Assembly (NCBI GenBank): GCA_019695215.1
Contig: JAIBAK010000018.1
Coordinates: 1 to 60,786 of the forward strand
DNA length: 60,786 nt
Direction of reading: 5' to 3'
From: Bacteroidia bacterium
GTDB lineage: Bacteria; Bacteroidota; Bacteroidia; UKL13-3
The notes beneath the pieces are model-generated. The model saw nothing but the letters and a program-made list of their open reading frames with translations, made no database searches and was not told the origin of the DNA. Each line of letters starts with the position of its first letter. The stretch's first letter is position 1. Shown in pieces: positions 9,931 through 18,922 of this stretch. The position numbers and the translations under genes are program-made.

Positions 9931-11140
9931 ATGCGAGTACTTTAGTCACTAATTCAGCGGCTTCTTTCAGTTGAATGGCCGAGTACACTTTCAGTCCCGA
10001 TTCGTCAATGAGTTTTTTGGCTTCGGCTGCATTGGTTCCCTGCAGGCGCACAATAATGGGTACCGGTATATTGCCAATATTGTTATAGGCATCCACCACA
10101 CCCTGGGCCACGCGGTCGCAACGTACAATACCTCCGAATATGTTAATGAGGATGGCTTTTACATTCGGGTCTTTTAAAATAATCCGGAAACCGGCTTCTA
10201 CGGTTTTTGCATTGGCTCCTCCGCCCACATCCAGAAAATTGGCAGGCTCTCCGCCAGAAAGTTTAATAATATCCATGGTGGCCATAGCCAATCCGGCACC
10301 GTTTACCATACAGCCTACGTTTCCGTCAAGCTTTACGTAATTCAGGTTATGTTCTCCGGCTTCTACTTCGGTTGGGTCTTCTTCGCTGGTATCGCGCAGG
10401 GCTGCATAGTCGGCATGACGAACCAGACCATTATCATCTAATGATACTTTGGCATCTACCGCTATAATTTTATCATCCGATGTTTTGAGCACAGGGTTAA
10501 TTTCAAACATGGCCGAGTCAGTACTGTCGTAAGCTTTGTAAAGTGCCTGAACAAATTTTACCATTTGCTTGTGAGCTTCTCCACTAAGGCCAAGGTTAAA
10601 CGCAATTTTACGTGCCTGAAATCCCTGTAATCCTACGCGCGGATCTACATGTTCCTTATGAATAAGGTGAGGGGTGGTTTCGGCCACATGCTCAATATCC
10701 ATTCCGCCTTCGGTAGAGTAAATAATTACGTTTTTGCTCACGGTACGGTCGAGCATCACACTCATGTAAAATTCTTTGGTGGGGTTTGGTCCGGGGTAAT
10801 AAACATCCTGCGCTATGAGTACTTTGTTTACTAATTTTCCTTTAGGCCCGGTTTGAATGGTAACCAGAGTTCCGCCTAAAATATTCGAAGCAATTTCTTT
10901 TGCTTTATCTGCATTTTTGGCAACCGCCACACCACGCTGTTCTTTACCCATGATGGTGCCTTTTCCGCGACCACCTGCATGTATTTGAGCTTTTACCACC
11001 ACGAAATCGCTTCCGAACTGGTTTTTTAGATTTAAAGCCGCTTCATGTGCCTGGTCGGGGGTTTCGGCTACTATACCTTCCTGAATGGCAACGCCAAAAG
11101 ATTTTAAAACCTGTTTGGCCTGATACTCGTGTAAATTCAT
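9929..11140 (-). CDS. sucC: succinyl-CoA synthetase (ADP-forming) beta subunit
   Basis: Beta subunit of the TCA-cycle enzyme that interconverts succinyl-CoA and succinate with nucleotide phosphorylation. The ATG at 11140 gives 403 residues starting [17 protein letters not shown], the canonical SucC N-terminus; the longer frame adds a non-conserved leader. The ATP-grasp domain shows [14 protein letters not shown] (about residues 45-58), and the CoA-ligase part shows [18 protein letters not shown] and FLDVGGGA, then [11 protein letters not shown]. sucD is not next to it, which is common in this phylum. It is divergent from the LolD-like gene, with 68 bp between the starts. Confidence 0.96.
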   Translation of the reverse strand: MNLHEYQAKQVLKSFGVAIQEGIVAETPDQAHEAALNLKNQFGSDFVVVKAQIHAGGRGKGTIMGKEQRGVAVAKNADKAKEIASNILGGTLVTIQTGPKGKLVNKVLIAQDVYYPGPNPTKEFYMSVMLDRTVSKNVIIYSTEGGMDIEHVAETTPHLIHKEHVDPRVGLQGFQARKIAFNLGLSGEAHKQMVKFVQALYKAYDSTDSAMFEINPVLKTSDDKIIAVDAKVSLDDNGLVRHADYAALRDTSEEDPTEVEAGEHNLNYVKLDGNVGCMVNGAGLAMATMDIIKLSGGEPANFLDVGGGANAKTVEAGFRIILKDPNVKAILINIFGGIVRCDRVAQGVVDAYNNIGNIPVPIIVRLQGTNAAEAKKLIDESGLKVYSAIQLKEAAELVTKVLA

Positions 11141-11195
11141 TGTGTGCAGTTTTTTGCGCAAAAATAAAGCTATCGGCACCAAAAGCAAATTTCGC

Positions 11196-11203
11196 TACCT
11201 TCG
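11196..11203 (+). promoter_or_regulatory. -7-like box just before the LolD-type gene
   Basis: TACCTTCG matches TAnnTTTG at 7 of 8 positions and ends only 5 bp before the ATG at 11209. The transcript would have almost no leader. Confidence 0.35.
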
Positions 11204-11208
11204 AAGCG

Positions 11209-11859
11209 ATGATTGTGGGAAAAAACATTACCAAAAGTTACGGGAGCCTTCAGGTGCTAAAGGGTATTGATATTCACATAGGTCAGGCTGAGGTAGTTTC
11301 TATTGTGGGTGCATCAGGGGCCGGTAAAAGTACCCTGCTGCATATTTTAGGCACTTTAGACCGGGCCGATGCCGGAGAATTAACCATTTCGGGGATGAAT
11401 ATTCATGCCCTGAACGGGAAAAAACTGGCGGCCTTTCGGAATAAACATATCGGGTTTGTGTTTCAGTTTCATCAGTTATTGCCCGAGTTTACCGCACTGG
11501 AAAATATTTGCATGCCTGCCTTTATCGGGGGACTTTCACTTAAAGAGGCCGAACGAAAAGCAGCTGAACTGCTCGAATTTCTGAATTTGAAGGAGCGGGC
11601 GCAGCATAAGCCTTCCGAGTTATCGGGCGGGGAGCAGCAAAGGGTAGCCGTGGCCCGTGCTCTAATCAATAATCCCTCTGTGGTATTTGCCGATGAGCCA
11701 TCGGGCAATCTGGATTCGCATAATGCCGAGGAGTTGCATAAACTTTTCTTTCGCCTGCGCGACCACTTTAAACAAACTTTCATCATTGTTACCCATAATG
11801 AACTTCTGGCTAATCAGGCCGACCGTAAACTGGTGATGAGTGACGGGAAAATTGTTTAG
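11209..11859 (+). CDS. lolD: LolD-type ABC transporter ATP-binding protein
   Basis: ATPase of the MacB/LolCDE class. In LolCDE it powers release of lipoproteins from the inner membrane. From the ATG at 11209 the protein is 216 residues. It shows Walker [10 protein letters not shown] (about residues 37-45), the Q-loop [18 protein letters not shown], the signature [15 protein letters not shown], Walker [13 protein letters not shown] and the H-loop THN. The [18 protein letters not shown] spacing is the LolD/MacB pattern. No LolC/E-like permease lies nearby, so the partner must be encoded elsewhere. The stop overlaps the convergent aat gene by 4 bp. Confidence 0.85.
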   Translation: MIVGKNITKSYGSLQVLKGIDIHIGQAEVVSIVGASGAGKSTLLHILGTLDRADAGELTISGMNIHALNGKKLAAFRNKHIGFVFQFHQLLPEFTALENICMPAFIGGLSLKEAERKAAELLEFLNLKERAQHKPSELSGGEQQRVAVARALINNPSVVFADEPSGNLDSHNAEELHKLFFRLRDHFKQTFIIVTHNELLANQADRKLVMSDGKIV

Positions 11860-12419
11860 GCTTGCAGGGCACTTTCCAGTAGCAGCAGGTATTCCTTTTG
11901 AGGAATTTCAATTGCCCCCATCGTTTTTAAATGTGGGGTGATGTATTGGGTATCGAGTAATTTAAATCCGTTTGCTTTAAGCCAATCTACCAAATGCACC
12001 AATGCCACTTTTGATGCATCACGCTCGTTAAAAAACATGGACTCCCCGAAAAATGCCCTTCCCAGTGCCACACCGTATAATCCACCCACAAGTTGGTTGT
12101 TGTTGTTGCGCGTTTCAAAACTAAATGCGTGACCAATATGGAACAACTCGGTGTAACATTGAATTATTTCTTCCGAAATCCAGGTATCTTCTCTTTCAGC
12201 ACAGGCACGCATCACTTCTTCAAAACTGTCGTTTATGGTTACATGGAATTTGCCCGAGCGCAGGGTTTGCTTCAGCGATTTGCTCACTTTTAAATTATCT
12301 AACGGAACTATTCCGCGCATTTCAGGCTCATACCAGTAAATGCGGTGATCTTCTCCAGGATGTGCCATAGGGAATACACCTATCGAGTAGCCGTACAATA
12401 CTTTTTCGGGATGCAGCAT
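11856..12419 (-). CDS. aat: leucyl/phenylalanyl-tRNA--protein transferase
   Basis: Transfers Leu or Phe from tRNA to the N-terminus of proteins beginning with Arg or Lys, which marks them for ClpAP degradation by the N-end rule. The 187-residue protein is near the lower end of the family. It has [23 protein letters not shown] split over residues 14-36, the [15 protein letters not shown] block, [32 protein letters not shown], and the C-terminal [17 protein letters not shown]. No ATP-dependent protease gene is adjacent. Confidence 0.94.
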   Translation of the reverse strand: MLHPEKVLYGYSIGVFPMAHPGEDHRIYWYEPEMRGIVPLDNLKVSKSLKQTLRSGKFHVTINDSFEEVMRACAEREDTWISEEIIQCYTELFHIGHAFSFETRNNNNQLVGGLYGVALGRAFFGESMFFNERDASKVALVHLVDWLKANGFKLLDTQYITPHLKTMGAIEIPQKEYLLLLESALQA

Positions 12420-12462
12420 GAAATCAAATTTATGATTTCGGAGTTAAATTAAGTGCGTATTA

Positions 12463-15141
12463 TCAGTTATCGTAACCCAGATTCGGGGAAAGCCATTTCT
12501 CTACGTAATCTATACTTTCATTTTTACGTTTGGCATAGTCTTCTACCTGATCTTTCTGAATTTTCCCTACTGCAAAATATTTACTTTGCGCCTGCGAAAA
12601 ATAAAACCCACTGACAGCAGCGGCAGGATACATCGCAAAATTTTCGGTGAGCGTGATGCCTGCATTTTTTTCAGCTTGTAATAAATCAAATAGTTTTCTT
12701 TTCTCGGTATGATCGGGGCAGGCCGGATAACCCGGTGCCGGACGAATACCCTGATATTTTTCCTTAATCATTTCCTCATTACTGAGGTTTTCATTTTTGG
12801 CATAACCCCAATATTCCCTGCGAACCAGTTCGTGCATTTTTTCGGCCAATGCTTCCGCCAAACGATCGGCTATGGCTTTAATCATGATGCTATGGTAATC
12901 GTCATGATCCTTTTCATATTTTTCAATCAGGGGCTCAATACCTATGCCGGCTGTTACTGCAAAGCCTCCCAGATAATCCTGTTTTCCGCTTTCAGCCGGG
13001 GCAATAAAATCAGCAAGACACAGGTGGGGCTGATCAGCGGCTTTCTCGCTTTGCTGACGAAGAAAACTAAAGGTAGTGCCGTTTTGTAAAATTACATCAT
13101 CACCTTTGCTATTGGCGGGCCAAAATCCAATAACGGCTTTTGCTTTTAATAGTTTTTTACTGATAACTTCATCCAATAATTTATTGGCATCATCAAACAA
13201 TTTTTTAGCCTCGGTGCCTATCACCTTGTCTTCAAAAATGGCTGGATATTTACCAACCAGTTCCCAGGTAAGGAAAAATGGTGTCCAGTCAATCCGTTCA
13301 CGTAATTCTTCCAGCGGAAAATCATCAAATACTTTAATTCCTGAAACGGCCGGGGCAACAGGATGTTCAAGGTCCCAGTCAATTTTTATTTTGTTTTCCC
13401 TGGCCTTTTCAAGCGAAACAGCACTTTTATCTTTCCTGCGGTTTTTATAATCAATTCTGAACTGTTCGTATTCCGATTTAAATTTTTTCAGGGCTTCAGG
13501 GCGTTGTTCTTCGCTAATCATTGATTGAACAACGGGAACACTTTTACTGGCATCAAGCACGTGTATAACCGGACCTGAATAAACTGGGTCAATTTTTACA
13601 GCGGTGTGTGCTCTTGACGTAGTAGCTCCTCCTATAAGTAAAGGAATTTTAATTCCCAGGCGTTCCATTTCTTTGGCCATATGCACCATTTCATCAAGCG
13701 AAGGGGTAATCAACCCGCTTAGCCCGATTACGTCTACCTTGTTTTTTTGCGCGGCTTCCAGAATTTTTTCTGCCGGGACCATCACACCCAAATCAATAAT
13801 TTCAAAATTATTGCAGGCCAATACCACGCCTACAATATTTTTTCCTATATCATGCACATCGCCTTTTACTGTAGCAAGCAGAATTTTGCCCTGGCTGGTT
13901 GACATGTTTCCACTTTTGCGTTTCTCCTCTTCCATGTAAGGCATAAGGTAGGCAACCGCTTTTTTCATTACCCTTGCACTTTTTACCACCTGTGGCAAAA
14001 ACATTTTTCCCTGACCAAAAAGATCTCCAACTATATTCATTCCGGCCATCAGCGGGCCTTCAATTACGTCTAGCGGTCGCTCGCTTTTTTGACGTGCTTC
14101 TTCCGTGTCAATGTCAATAAAATCTACAATTCCTTTTACAAGTGCATGGCTTAATCTCTCTTCCACACTTGCTTTGCGCCACTCTTCATCGACAACTTTT
14201 TCTTTGCCTTTTCCCTTAACTTTTTCTGCATACTCCAGTAAACGTTCAGTGGCATCATCCCTCCGGTCAAGTAATACATCTTCCACGTACTCGAGCAATT
14301 CTTTATCTATCTGGTCGTATACCTCTAATTGAGACGGATTCACAATACCCATGTCCATACCATGTTTTATTCCATGATACAAAAAAGCCGAGTGCATGGC
14401 TTCCCGCACTTTATCATTTCCTCTGAAGGAGAATGATACATTGGAAACACCTCCGCTTACTTTAGCGCCCGGAAGGTTGTCTTTTATCCATTTGGTTCCA
14501 TTAAAAAAGTCAAGTGCATTTTTGCGGTGTTCTTCCATACCGGTTGCTACCGGAAAAATGTTCGGATCAAAAATAATATCACCAGGAGGGAAGTGTACTT
14601 TTTGAGTCAGAATTTTATAGGCACGTTCGGCAATTTCAATTCTGCGGGGGAGGTTATCAGCTTGCCCTTTTTCATCAAAAAGCATTACTATAACTGCAGC
14701 TCCGAAATTTTTAACGGTTCGGGCCTGTTTAATAAACTCTTCTTCTCCACCTTTTAGGGAAATGGAATTTACCACACATTTTCCCTGAACGCATTTTAAT
14801 CCAGCTTCAATAATTTCCCATTTTGAGGAATCAATCATTACCGGAACACGCGAAATATCGGGTTCCGAAGCAATGAGGTGAAGAAATTTAACCATTGACT
14901 CTGCTCCGTCAATCATTCCTTCGTCCATATTTATGTCGATAATCTGAGCTCCCCCCTGCACCTGTTCTTTTGCTACGTCTAATGCTGCTTCAAATTGTCC
15001 TTCTTTTATGAGTTTAAGGAATTTTTTTGAACCAGTTACGTTGGTACGTTCACCAACATTTATAAAATTACTTCCTGGGAAAATGATAAGGGGTTCAAGT
15101 CCGCTTAATTTGAGTGTATAGTCTTCTGTAGTCTGACCCAT
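12463..15141 (-). CDS. metH: methionine synthase, folate/cobalamin/activation part
   Basis: C-terminal three-domain part of cobalamin-dependent methionine synthase. It moves the methyl group of methyltetrahydrofolate through cobalamin to homocysteine. The 892 residues hold the pterin-binding domain ([15 protein letters not shown], about residues 27-41), the B12 cap and Rossmann domain with the cobalt-ligand motif DVHDIGK (Asp428, His430, Gly433), and the S-adenosylmethionine reactivation domain (about residues 560-892, with [15 protein letters not shown] and [19 protein letters not shown]). It lacks the homocysteine domain, which is encoded upstream at 15532-16542. The two parts sum to 1228 residues, the length of a whole MetH. 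It starts 6 bp after the receiver gene. Confidence 0.96.
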   Translation of the reverse strand: MGQTTEDYTLKLSGLEPLIIFPGSNFINVGERTNVTGSKKFLKLIKEGQFEAALDVAKEQVQGGAQIIDINMDEGMIDGAESMVKFLHLIASEPDISRVPVMIDSSKWEIIEAGLKCVQGKCVVNSISLKGGEEEFIKQARTVKNFGAAVIVMLFDEKGQADNLPRRIEIAERAYKILTQKVHFPPGDIIFDPNIFPVATGMEEHRKNALDFFNGTKWIKDNLPGAKVSGGVSNVSFSFRGNDKVREAMHSAFLYHGIKHGMDMGIVNPSQLEVYDQIDKELLEYVEDVLLDRRDDATERLLEYAEKVKGKGKEKVVDEEWRKASVEERLSHALVKGIVDFIDIDTEEARQKSERPLDVIEGPLMAGMNIVGDLFGQGKMFLPQVVKSARVMKKAVAYLMPYMEEEKRKSGNMSTSQGKILLATVKGDVHDIGKNIVGVVLACNNFEIIDLGVMVPAEKILEAAQKNKVDVIGLSGLITPSLDEMVHMAKEMERLGIKIPLLIGGATTSRAHTAVKIDPVYSGPVIHVLDASKSVPVVQSMISEEQRPEALKKFKSEYEQFRIDYKNRRKDKSAVSLEKARENKIKIDWDLEHPVAPAVSGIKVFDDFPLEELRERIDWTPFFLTWELVGKYPAIFEDKVIGTEAKKLFDDANKLLDEVISKKLLKAKAVIGFWPANSKGDDVILQNGTTFSFLRQQSEKAADQPHLCLADFIAPAESGKQDYLGGFAVTAGIGIEPLIEKYEKDHDDYHSIMIKAIADRLAEALAEKMHELVRREYWGYAKNENLSNEEMIKEKYQGIRPAPGYPACPDHTEKRKLFDLLQAEKNAGITLTENFAMYPAAAVSGFYFSQAQSKYFAVGKIQKDQVEDYAKRKNESIDYVEKWLSPNLGYDN

Positions 15142-15147
15142 TCTAAT

Positions 15148-15525
15148 TTATTTCAGATTATCAAGTTTGTGGTGTAATTCTTCAGGGTTAAAGGGTTTGG
15201 TTACAAAATCGGTTATTCCGCTTTCTATAGCTTGTTGTTTCATTTCGTCTGATGAATCGGCAGTTAATGCAAAAATACGAACCGCCTCATCAAAAGTTCT
15301 TATTTGCTTGGCCGCTTCGGTTCCGTTCATCATGGGCATAAACATATCCATCAGAATCACATCGTATTTTTTTTCTTTGGCTTTGTCAACTGCTTCCATT
15401 CCGTTTCGGGCAACATCGCAGGTTATTCCCCAGCGCTGTAAAAATTTGCTTACTACAATAATGTTCATTGCATCATCTTCTGCCAATAAAACATGTAAGG
15501 GGTTCAGGTTGTTTGGTGAGGTCAT
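15148..15525 (-). CDS. stand-alone response-regulator receiver protein
   Basis: A single CheY-like receiver domain of 125 residues with no output domain. The acid pocket (Asp17, Asp18), the phospho-acceptor Asp60 in VILMDMFMP, Thr88 and Lys110 are all present, so it should be phosphorylatable. In sequence it resembles the receivers at the ends of hybrid histidine kinases. It sits between the two halves of methionine synthase, with gaps of 6 bp on each side, so it must be cotranscribed with them. Why a receiver lies inside this operon is unknown. No kinase is adjacent. Confidence 0.92.
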   Translation of the reverse strand: MTSPNNLNPLHVLLAEDDAMNIIVVSKFLQRWGITCDVARNGMEAVDKAKEKKYDVILMDMFMPMMNGTEAAKQIRTFDEAVRIFALTADSSDEMKQQAIESGITDFVTKPFNPEELHHKLDNLK

Positions 15526-15531
15526 TTGGGG

Positions 15532-16542
15532 TCAGGCGTGTGAGGTGAGATTTAATTGATGTGGTTTGTATTTCCGGGCCATTTCGGCAATGGCTTTAAT
15601 ATGATCGGGAGTTGTTCCGCAACAGCCTCCTAAAATATTTACCAATCCTTCTTTGCAAAATTCTTCAACCTGGGCTGTCATTTCTGATGCCGATTGATCG
15701 TACTGTCCAAATTCGTTAGGTAATCCGGCATTGGGGTAAGCACTCACGAAAAATGGGGACTTATTTGCCAGCACTTGCAGATAAGGTCGCAATGCCGATG
15801 CACCCAGTGCGCAATTGAGACCTATACTTAGCAATGGCATATGTTGTACTGAAATAAGAAAAGCTTCGGTAGTTTGACCCGATAAGGTTCTTCCGGAGGC
15901 ATCGGTAATTGTACCAGAAATCATTACCGGGTAATTTTTCCCCGTTTGATCAAAATACTCCTGTGCGGCAAATAGTGCTGCTTTGGCGTTTAAGGTATCG
16001 GTAATGGTTTCAATTAATAAAATATCAACCCCGCCTTCAATCAGGGCTTTTACCTGCAAGGCAAAGGCTTCTTTCAGTTCATCAAAAGTTACGGCTCGGT
16101 ATCCCGGATCATTTACGTTGGGCGACATAGAAGCCAGTTTAGTGGTGGGACCCATAGAGCCTGCCACAAACCTCGGTTTGTCGGGATTCATTTTTGTAAA
16201 TTCATCGGCAACTTCCCGTGCAATTTTAGCCGATTGAAAATTAATTTGATAAACCCACTCGGCACCTAAATGATAATCGGCCTGGGCAATTACAGTTCCG
16301 CTGAATGTGTTGGTTTCAATAATATCAGCTCCGGCTTCAAGGTATAAACGGTGAATTCCCTTAATTACATCGGGTCGGGTAATGGAAAGAAGGTCGTTAT
16401 TGCCTTTAAGCGGATGCCCATGATTTGCCAGAGCTTCATTTCTGAAATCTTTTTCTTCCAGTTTGTGTCTTTGAATCATGGTGCCCATTGCTCCATCAAG
16501 AACCAGAATGCGCTCTTTTAATATTTCTCTGATATTGGTCAT
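15532..16542 (-). CDS. metH: methionine synthase, homocysteine-binding part
   Basis: Homocysteine S-methyltransferase domain as a separate 336-residue protein. It binds homocysteine through zinc. The three zinc-ligand cysteines are visible: Cys244 in GLNCALGA, and Cys307 and Cys308 in [11 protein letters not shown]. The N-terminus [15 protein letters not shown] is the canonical MetH start, and ETNTFSGT and GSMGPT are the other fingerprints. First gene of the operon metH(N)-receiver-metH(C). The encoded part must pair in trans with the 892-residue part to complete the reaction. Confidence 0.96.
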   Translation of the reverse strand: MTNIREILKERILVLDGAMGTMIQRHKLEEKDFRNEALANHGHPLKGNNDLLSITRPDVIKGIHRLYLEAGADIIETNTFSGTVIAQADYHLGAEWVYQINFQSAKIAREVADEFTKMNPDKPRFVAGSMGPTTKLASMSPNVNDPGYRAVTFDELKEAFALQVKALIEGGVDILLIETITDTLNAKAALFAAQEYFDQTGKNYPVMISGTITDASGRTLSGQTTEAFLISVQHMPLLSIGLNCALGASALRPYLQVLANKSPFFVSAYPNAGLPNEFGQYDQSASEMTAQVEEFCKEGLVNILGGCCGTTPDHIKAIAEMARKYKPHQLNLTSHA

Positions 16543-16650
16543 TTATTTTTTACTGTTTTTGGGAATTAATTGTCAGCAATTTTACTGTTACTGAGTACCG
16601 AATTTCGTTGCACTTCTCCCTTCTGTTATTCTCTCTGTTTTTTAAGCCTG

Positions 16651-16658
16651 CAAATATA
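16651..16658 (-). promoter_or_regulatory. -7 box for the split metH operon
   Basis: On the minus strand this reads TATATTTG, a perfect TAnnTTTG. It gives a leader of about 100 nt ahead of the ATG at 16542. No clear TTG lies 19 bp upstream. I looked for a SAM riboswitch in the leader and did not find its core. Confidence 0.5.
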
Positions 16659-16699
16659 GGGTAATAAGGGAACCATAGAGAAGTTGGATTGGTGTTTTT

Positions 16700-16790
16700 T
16701 GTAATCCTTGGCAAATATCCGGATATCGGGGATTAGTGAAAAATCATTTCCATTTTGGGAAATATTGGCCTATTTTAGGTCAATATAGCA
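16700..16790. other. cluster of short inverted repeats with no gene
   Basis: Within the 396-bp gap at 16543-16938 this part has several pairings: the perfect palindrome ATATCCGGATAT (16715-16726) nested in AATCC...GGATT, then ATTTCC...GGAAAT, then TTGGCCTA...TAGGTCAA with one G-U pair. It could be a structured RNA or a protein-binding region. No open frame runs through it. Confidence 0.35.
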
Positions 16791-16850
16791 TTATGTAAAA
16801 ATGTAATACCCTTATATACAATGTTATGAATATTGGGAATAATTGTTTCT

Positions 16851-16930
16851 TAGCTTTGAGCGCAGACAGATAGGTTTTTCATAGTTTAGTTAGCCCCGAA
16901 GATGTGTAAACACTTCGGGGTTTCTTTTTG
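16851..16930 (+). ncRNA. possible small RNA of about 65 nt
   Basis: A perfect -7 box TAGCTTTG (16851-16858) is followed about 35 bp later by a strong intrinsic terminator (16894-16930). There is no ATG frame of any length between them. The start would be near 16865. The terminator points right, so it cannot serve the minus-strand gene that ends at 16939. A TTG at 16833-16835 is 15 bp from the -7 box, closer than usual, so the promoter call is not firm. Confidence 0.4.
16894..16930 (+). terminator. rightward intrinsic terminator
   Basis: Perfect 8-bp stem CCCCGAAG (16894-16901) with CTTCGGGG (16913-16920), an 11-nt loop with further TGT/ACA pairing, and the tail TTTCTTTTTG. The left side has no matching T-run on the minus strand. 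Confidence 0.75.
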
Positions 16931-16938
16931 TATTCATC

Positions 16939-17940
16939 TTAGTAATACATCAGATTACATCCTCTCAGGTCGCTGTTATCTATGCGCCCTAATACCTCAA
17001 ACGAACCATCTTCGCTTGTTTTTCCAATATCGGATGTGGCCAGAAAAGCACAGCTCGACACATTGGCAAGATCAATAATATTTAAGGCTCCGTTTTTCAT
17101 TTCGGGAAGAATGCAGAACGGGTCGTTTATGTCACGAACTAAAATCTTCATTTGGGGAGGAGTAAAAAAGGATGTTCTTCCATCAATTGTATAGGCCTGA
17201 CTTAATAATTCCGTCATGCCGTACTCCGAAATTATACTTTTAGGGTTAAGCTTATTTTTAATTTCGGCATGAAGTTCTTCCCGGGTAATTTCTTTTCTTC
17301 TTCCTTTCATACCACCGGTTTCAATAATGATTGTATGGTTGAGGTGAAGCAAATGATGATCGCACAAATGCAGCAGGGCAAAGCTTACCCCTACAAGCAG
17401 AAGTTTTCGGTTGGCTTTTTTTGCTTCACTGTCTAACTGTTGAATTTTTGATGCAGTTGATTCATTTAATGGAACAAAACCGCTTAACGGATGTTGACCG
17501 GCCTTAATTAAATAGTTTACCATATAAACCAGTGAACTCGAACCGCGCTCGGTGTAGGAGGGTAGAAGCGCAATGATAATATATTCTTCAGGGTTTCCTA
17601 AAAACTGATGAAAGCCCCTGATGAAACTTTTGATGTAAACGGAAGACGATTCTACATAATGACTGCTGGTAACAGATTGCGTGGTGCCGCTGCTGGTAAA
17701 AACCAGTTCGGGTTTAAAGTCGCCCGTTTTTACCTGATGCCGTTTAAAAAATTCAACAGGAAGGAAAGGGATATCTTCTATGCTGTTAATATCGCTGGCA
17801 TTAATATGTAATTCACGTAAAAATTCACGATACACCGGATTGGCGCTGGCCTGATATCTGAAGAGGGAAAGAGCCGATTTATTAAAATCCGCTATACTTT
17901 CGCTGAAAATATCCTTAATAAAACTTTCCTTACTAAACAT
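16939..17940 (-). CDS. LuxE/PaaK-like acyl-protein synthetase
   Basis: Adenylate-forming enzyme related to LuxE acyl-protein synthetase and phenylacetate-CoA ligase. The 333-residue protein from ATG 17940 has the nucleotide-binding loop TSSGTTQSVTS, then LPSYTERGSSSLVYMV, GMKGRRKEITREEL, SEYGMTELLSQAY and a C-terminal GRIDNSDLRGCNLMYY. No luxC, luxD or luciferase gene lies nearby, so light production is not implied. In this phylum such stand-alone LuxE-like proteins are common and their acyl substrate is unknown. I preferred the ATG at 17940 to the one at 17967, because a -7 box (17949-17956) lies between them. Confidence 0.82.
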   Translation of the reverse strand: MFSKESFIKDIFSESIADFNKSALSLFRYQASANPVYREFLRELHINASDINSIEDIPFLPVEFFKRHQVKTGDFKPELVFTSSGTTQSVTSSHYVESSSVYIKSFIRGFHQFLGNPEEYIIIALLPSYTERGSSSLVYMVNYLIKAGQHPLSGFVPLNESTASKIQQLDSEAKKANRKLLLVGVSFALLHLCDHHLLHLNHTIIIETGGMKGRRKEITREELHAEIKNKLNPKSIISEYGMTELLSQAYTIDGRTSFFTPPQMKILVRDINDPFCILPEMKNGALNIIDLANVSSCAFLATSDIGKTSEDGSFEVLGRIDNSDLRGCNLMYY

Positions 17941-17956
17941 TAACTTTGCAAAAGTA
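17941..17956. promoter_or_regulatory. abutting back-to-back -7 boxes of a divergent gene pair
   Basis: TAACTTTG (17941-17948) is a perfect plus-strand -7 box and CAAAAGTA (17949-17956) is TACTTTTG on the minus strand, also perfect. The boxes touch. The plus gene's ATG is at 17958 and the minus gene's at 17940, so each message would begin within a few bases of its start codon. Neither has a good -33 element. Confidence 0.55.
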
Positions 17957-17957
17957 G

Positions 17958-18479
17958 ATGAAACCATTCACGTATTTATTTTTTCTGCCCGCTATCATTT
18001 TCTTCAGCTCCTGTAACGACCCTGAATCGTTGCCCGTTGTTCCTGAAATAAAATATAAATCGGTAGAGAAAATTACCGATGCCAGCGGAAAAGATTCGCT
18101 TATACGCCTTACTTTTTCTTATTTAGACGGAGACGGAGATCTGGGGTTATCAGCTACCGATACCATGCCTCCCTTTAACTACAGTCCGTTTAACCGGTTT
18201 TACAATAATGTTTTTATTGATTACTTTGAGCAAAAGGGAAATAAGTTTGTTCCTGTTACTATCCCGTTTACCAATGATACGGTAAGGTTTTTATACCGCA
18301 TGGATGTACTTACTCCTGATGGCAAAAACAAAGCGATAAAAGGGGATATTTCAGTTGTGATGGATTTAACCCCATATGAGGTAAAACCGCAAACCATTAA
18401 ATTCGGGATTCAGATTGCTGACCGGCAATTGCATTTAAGCAACTGGATTGAGACACCACCGGTATTAATGAATTTTTGA
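17958..18479 (+). CDS. lipoprotein of unknown function
   Basis: The 173-residue protein has a signal peptide ending in the lipobox FFSSC (Cys20), followed by NDPES. The Asp at +2 or +3 of this type is seen in some Bacteroidota lipoproteins, though sorting cannot be told. The mature domain contains YLDGDGDLGLSATDT, a pattern of acidic and glycine residues shared by many Bacteroidota lipoproteins, then a beta-rich C-terminus. It shares a divergent promoter with the LuxE-like gene. I cannot assign a function. Confidence 0.8.
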   Translation: MKPFTYLFFLPAIIFFSSCNDPESLPVVPEIKYKSVEKITDASGKDSLIRLTFSYLDGDGDLGLSATDTMPPFNYSPFNRFYNNVFIDYFEQKGNKFVPVTIPFTNDTVRFLYRMDVLTPDGKNKAIKGDISVVMDLTPYEVKPQTIKFGIQIADRQLHLSNWIETPPVLMNF

Positions 18480-18491
18480 GGCGAACTTTGG

Positions 18492-18797
18492 TTAAAAATC
18501 TTCCTCGTCATCTTCATCTTCCTCGTCATCAAAGTCATCATCATCTTCAAATGAGTCTTCAAGGGTAACCTCTTCGTCTAAGTCCACATCAACTTCCTCA
18601 TCTAAGTCAACCTCCTCGTCCAAGTCTAAGTCTGTGTCCTCATCCTCATCTAAATCATCTTCATCGTCACCTTCCGGTGAAAAGAAGTTTTTCTTTACAT
18701 ACTTTGTTTCTTTCTGATTTCCGGTAATCGGTTTCAGTGACGACTTCTTTTTTGATGCGTCCTTTTCTTCTTTTGGTGTCTTGTTAGCTTTTTTCAT
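18492..18797 (-). CDS. small protein with basic head and acidic tail
   Basis: A 101-residue protein with a Lys-rich first half (KKANKTPKEEKDASKKK) and a second half of almost pure Asp and Glu broken by Leu, Val and Phe (from about residue 44). The tail has repeating units of the form LDEEVD. It carries no signal peptide. Such low-complexity acidic tails can bind basic proteins or metal ions, but this is only a composition argument. The frame is longer than expected by chance and the codon repeats are not a simple tandem repeat. Possibly a nucleic-acid-associated or ribosome-associated protein. Confidence 0.65.
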   Translation of the reverse strand: MKKANKTPKEEKDASKKKSSLKPITGNQKETKYVKKNFFSPEGDDEDDLDEDEDTDLDLDEEVDLDEEVDVDLDEEVTLEDSFEDDDDFDDEEDEDDEEDF

Positions 18798-18922
18798 TGC
18801 TGTTGAAAAATCGAAGCTTTTTCAAATTTAAGATTTTTAATTTTCAAAAGTCAACCCCCTGAAAAAATATTTTTTAAAAAGCGAAAATAATAAACCTGAG
18901 TTTAAAATTCCTAATACAATTA

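Noticed and set aside
16543..16650. SAM riboswitch in the metH leader
   Set aside because: Neither the SAM-I core nor the SAM-II pattern could be found in the leader.
16939..17940. Bioluminescence locus
   Set aside because: A LuxE-like gene alone without luxAB or luxCD does not support light production.
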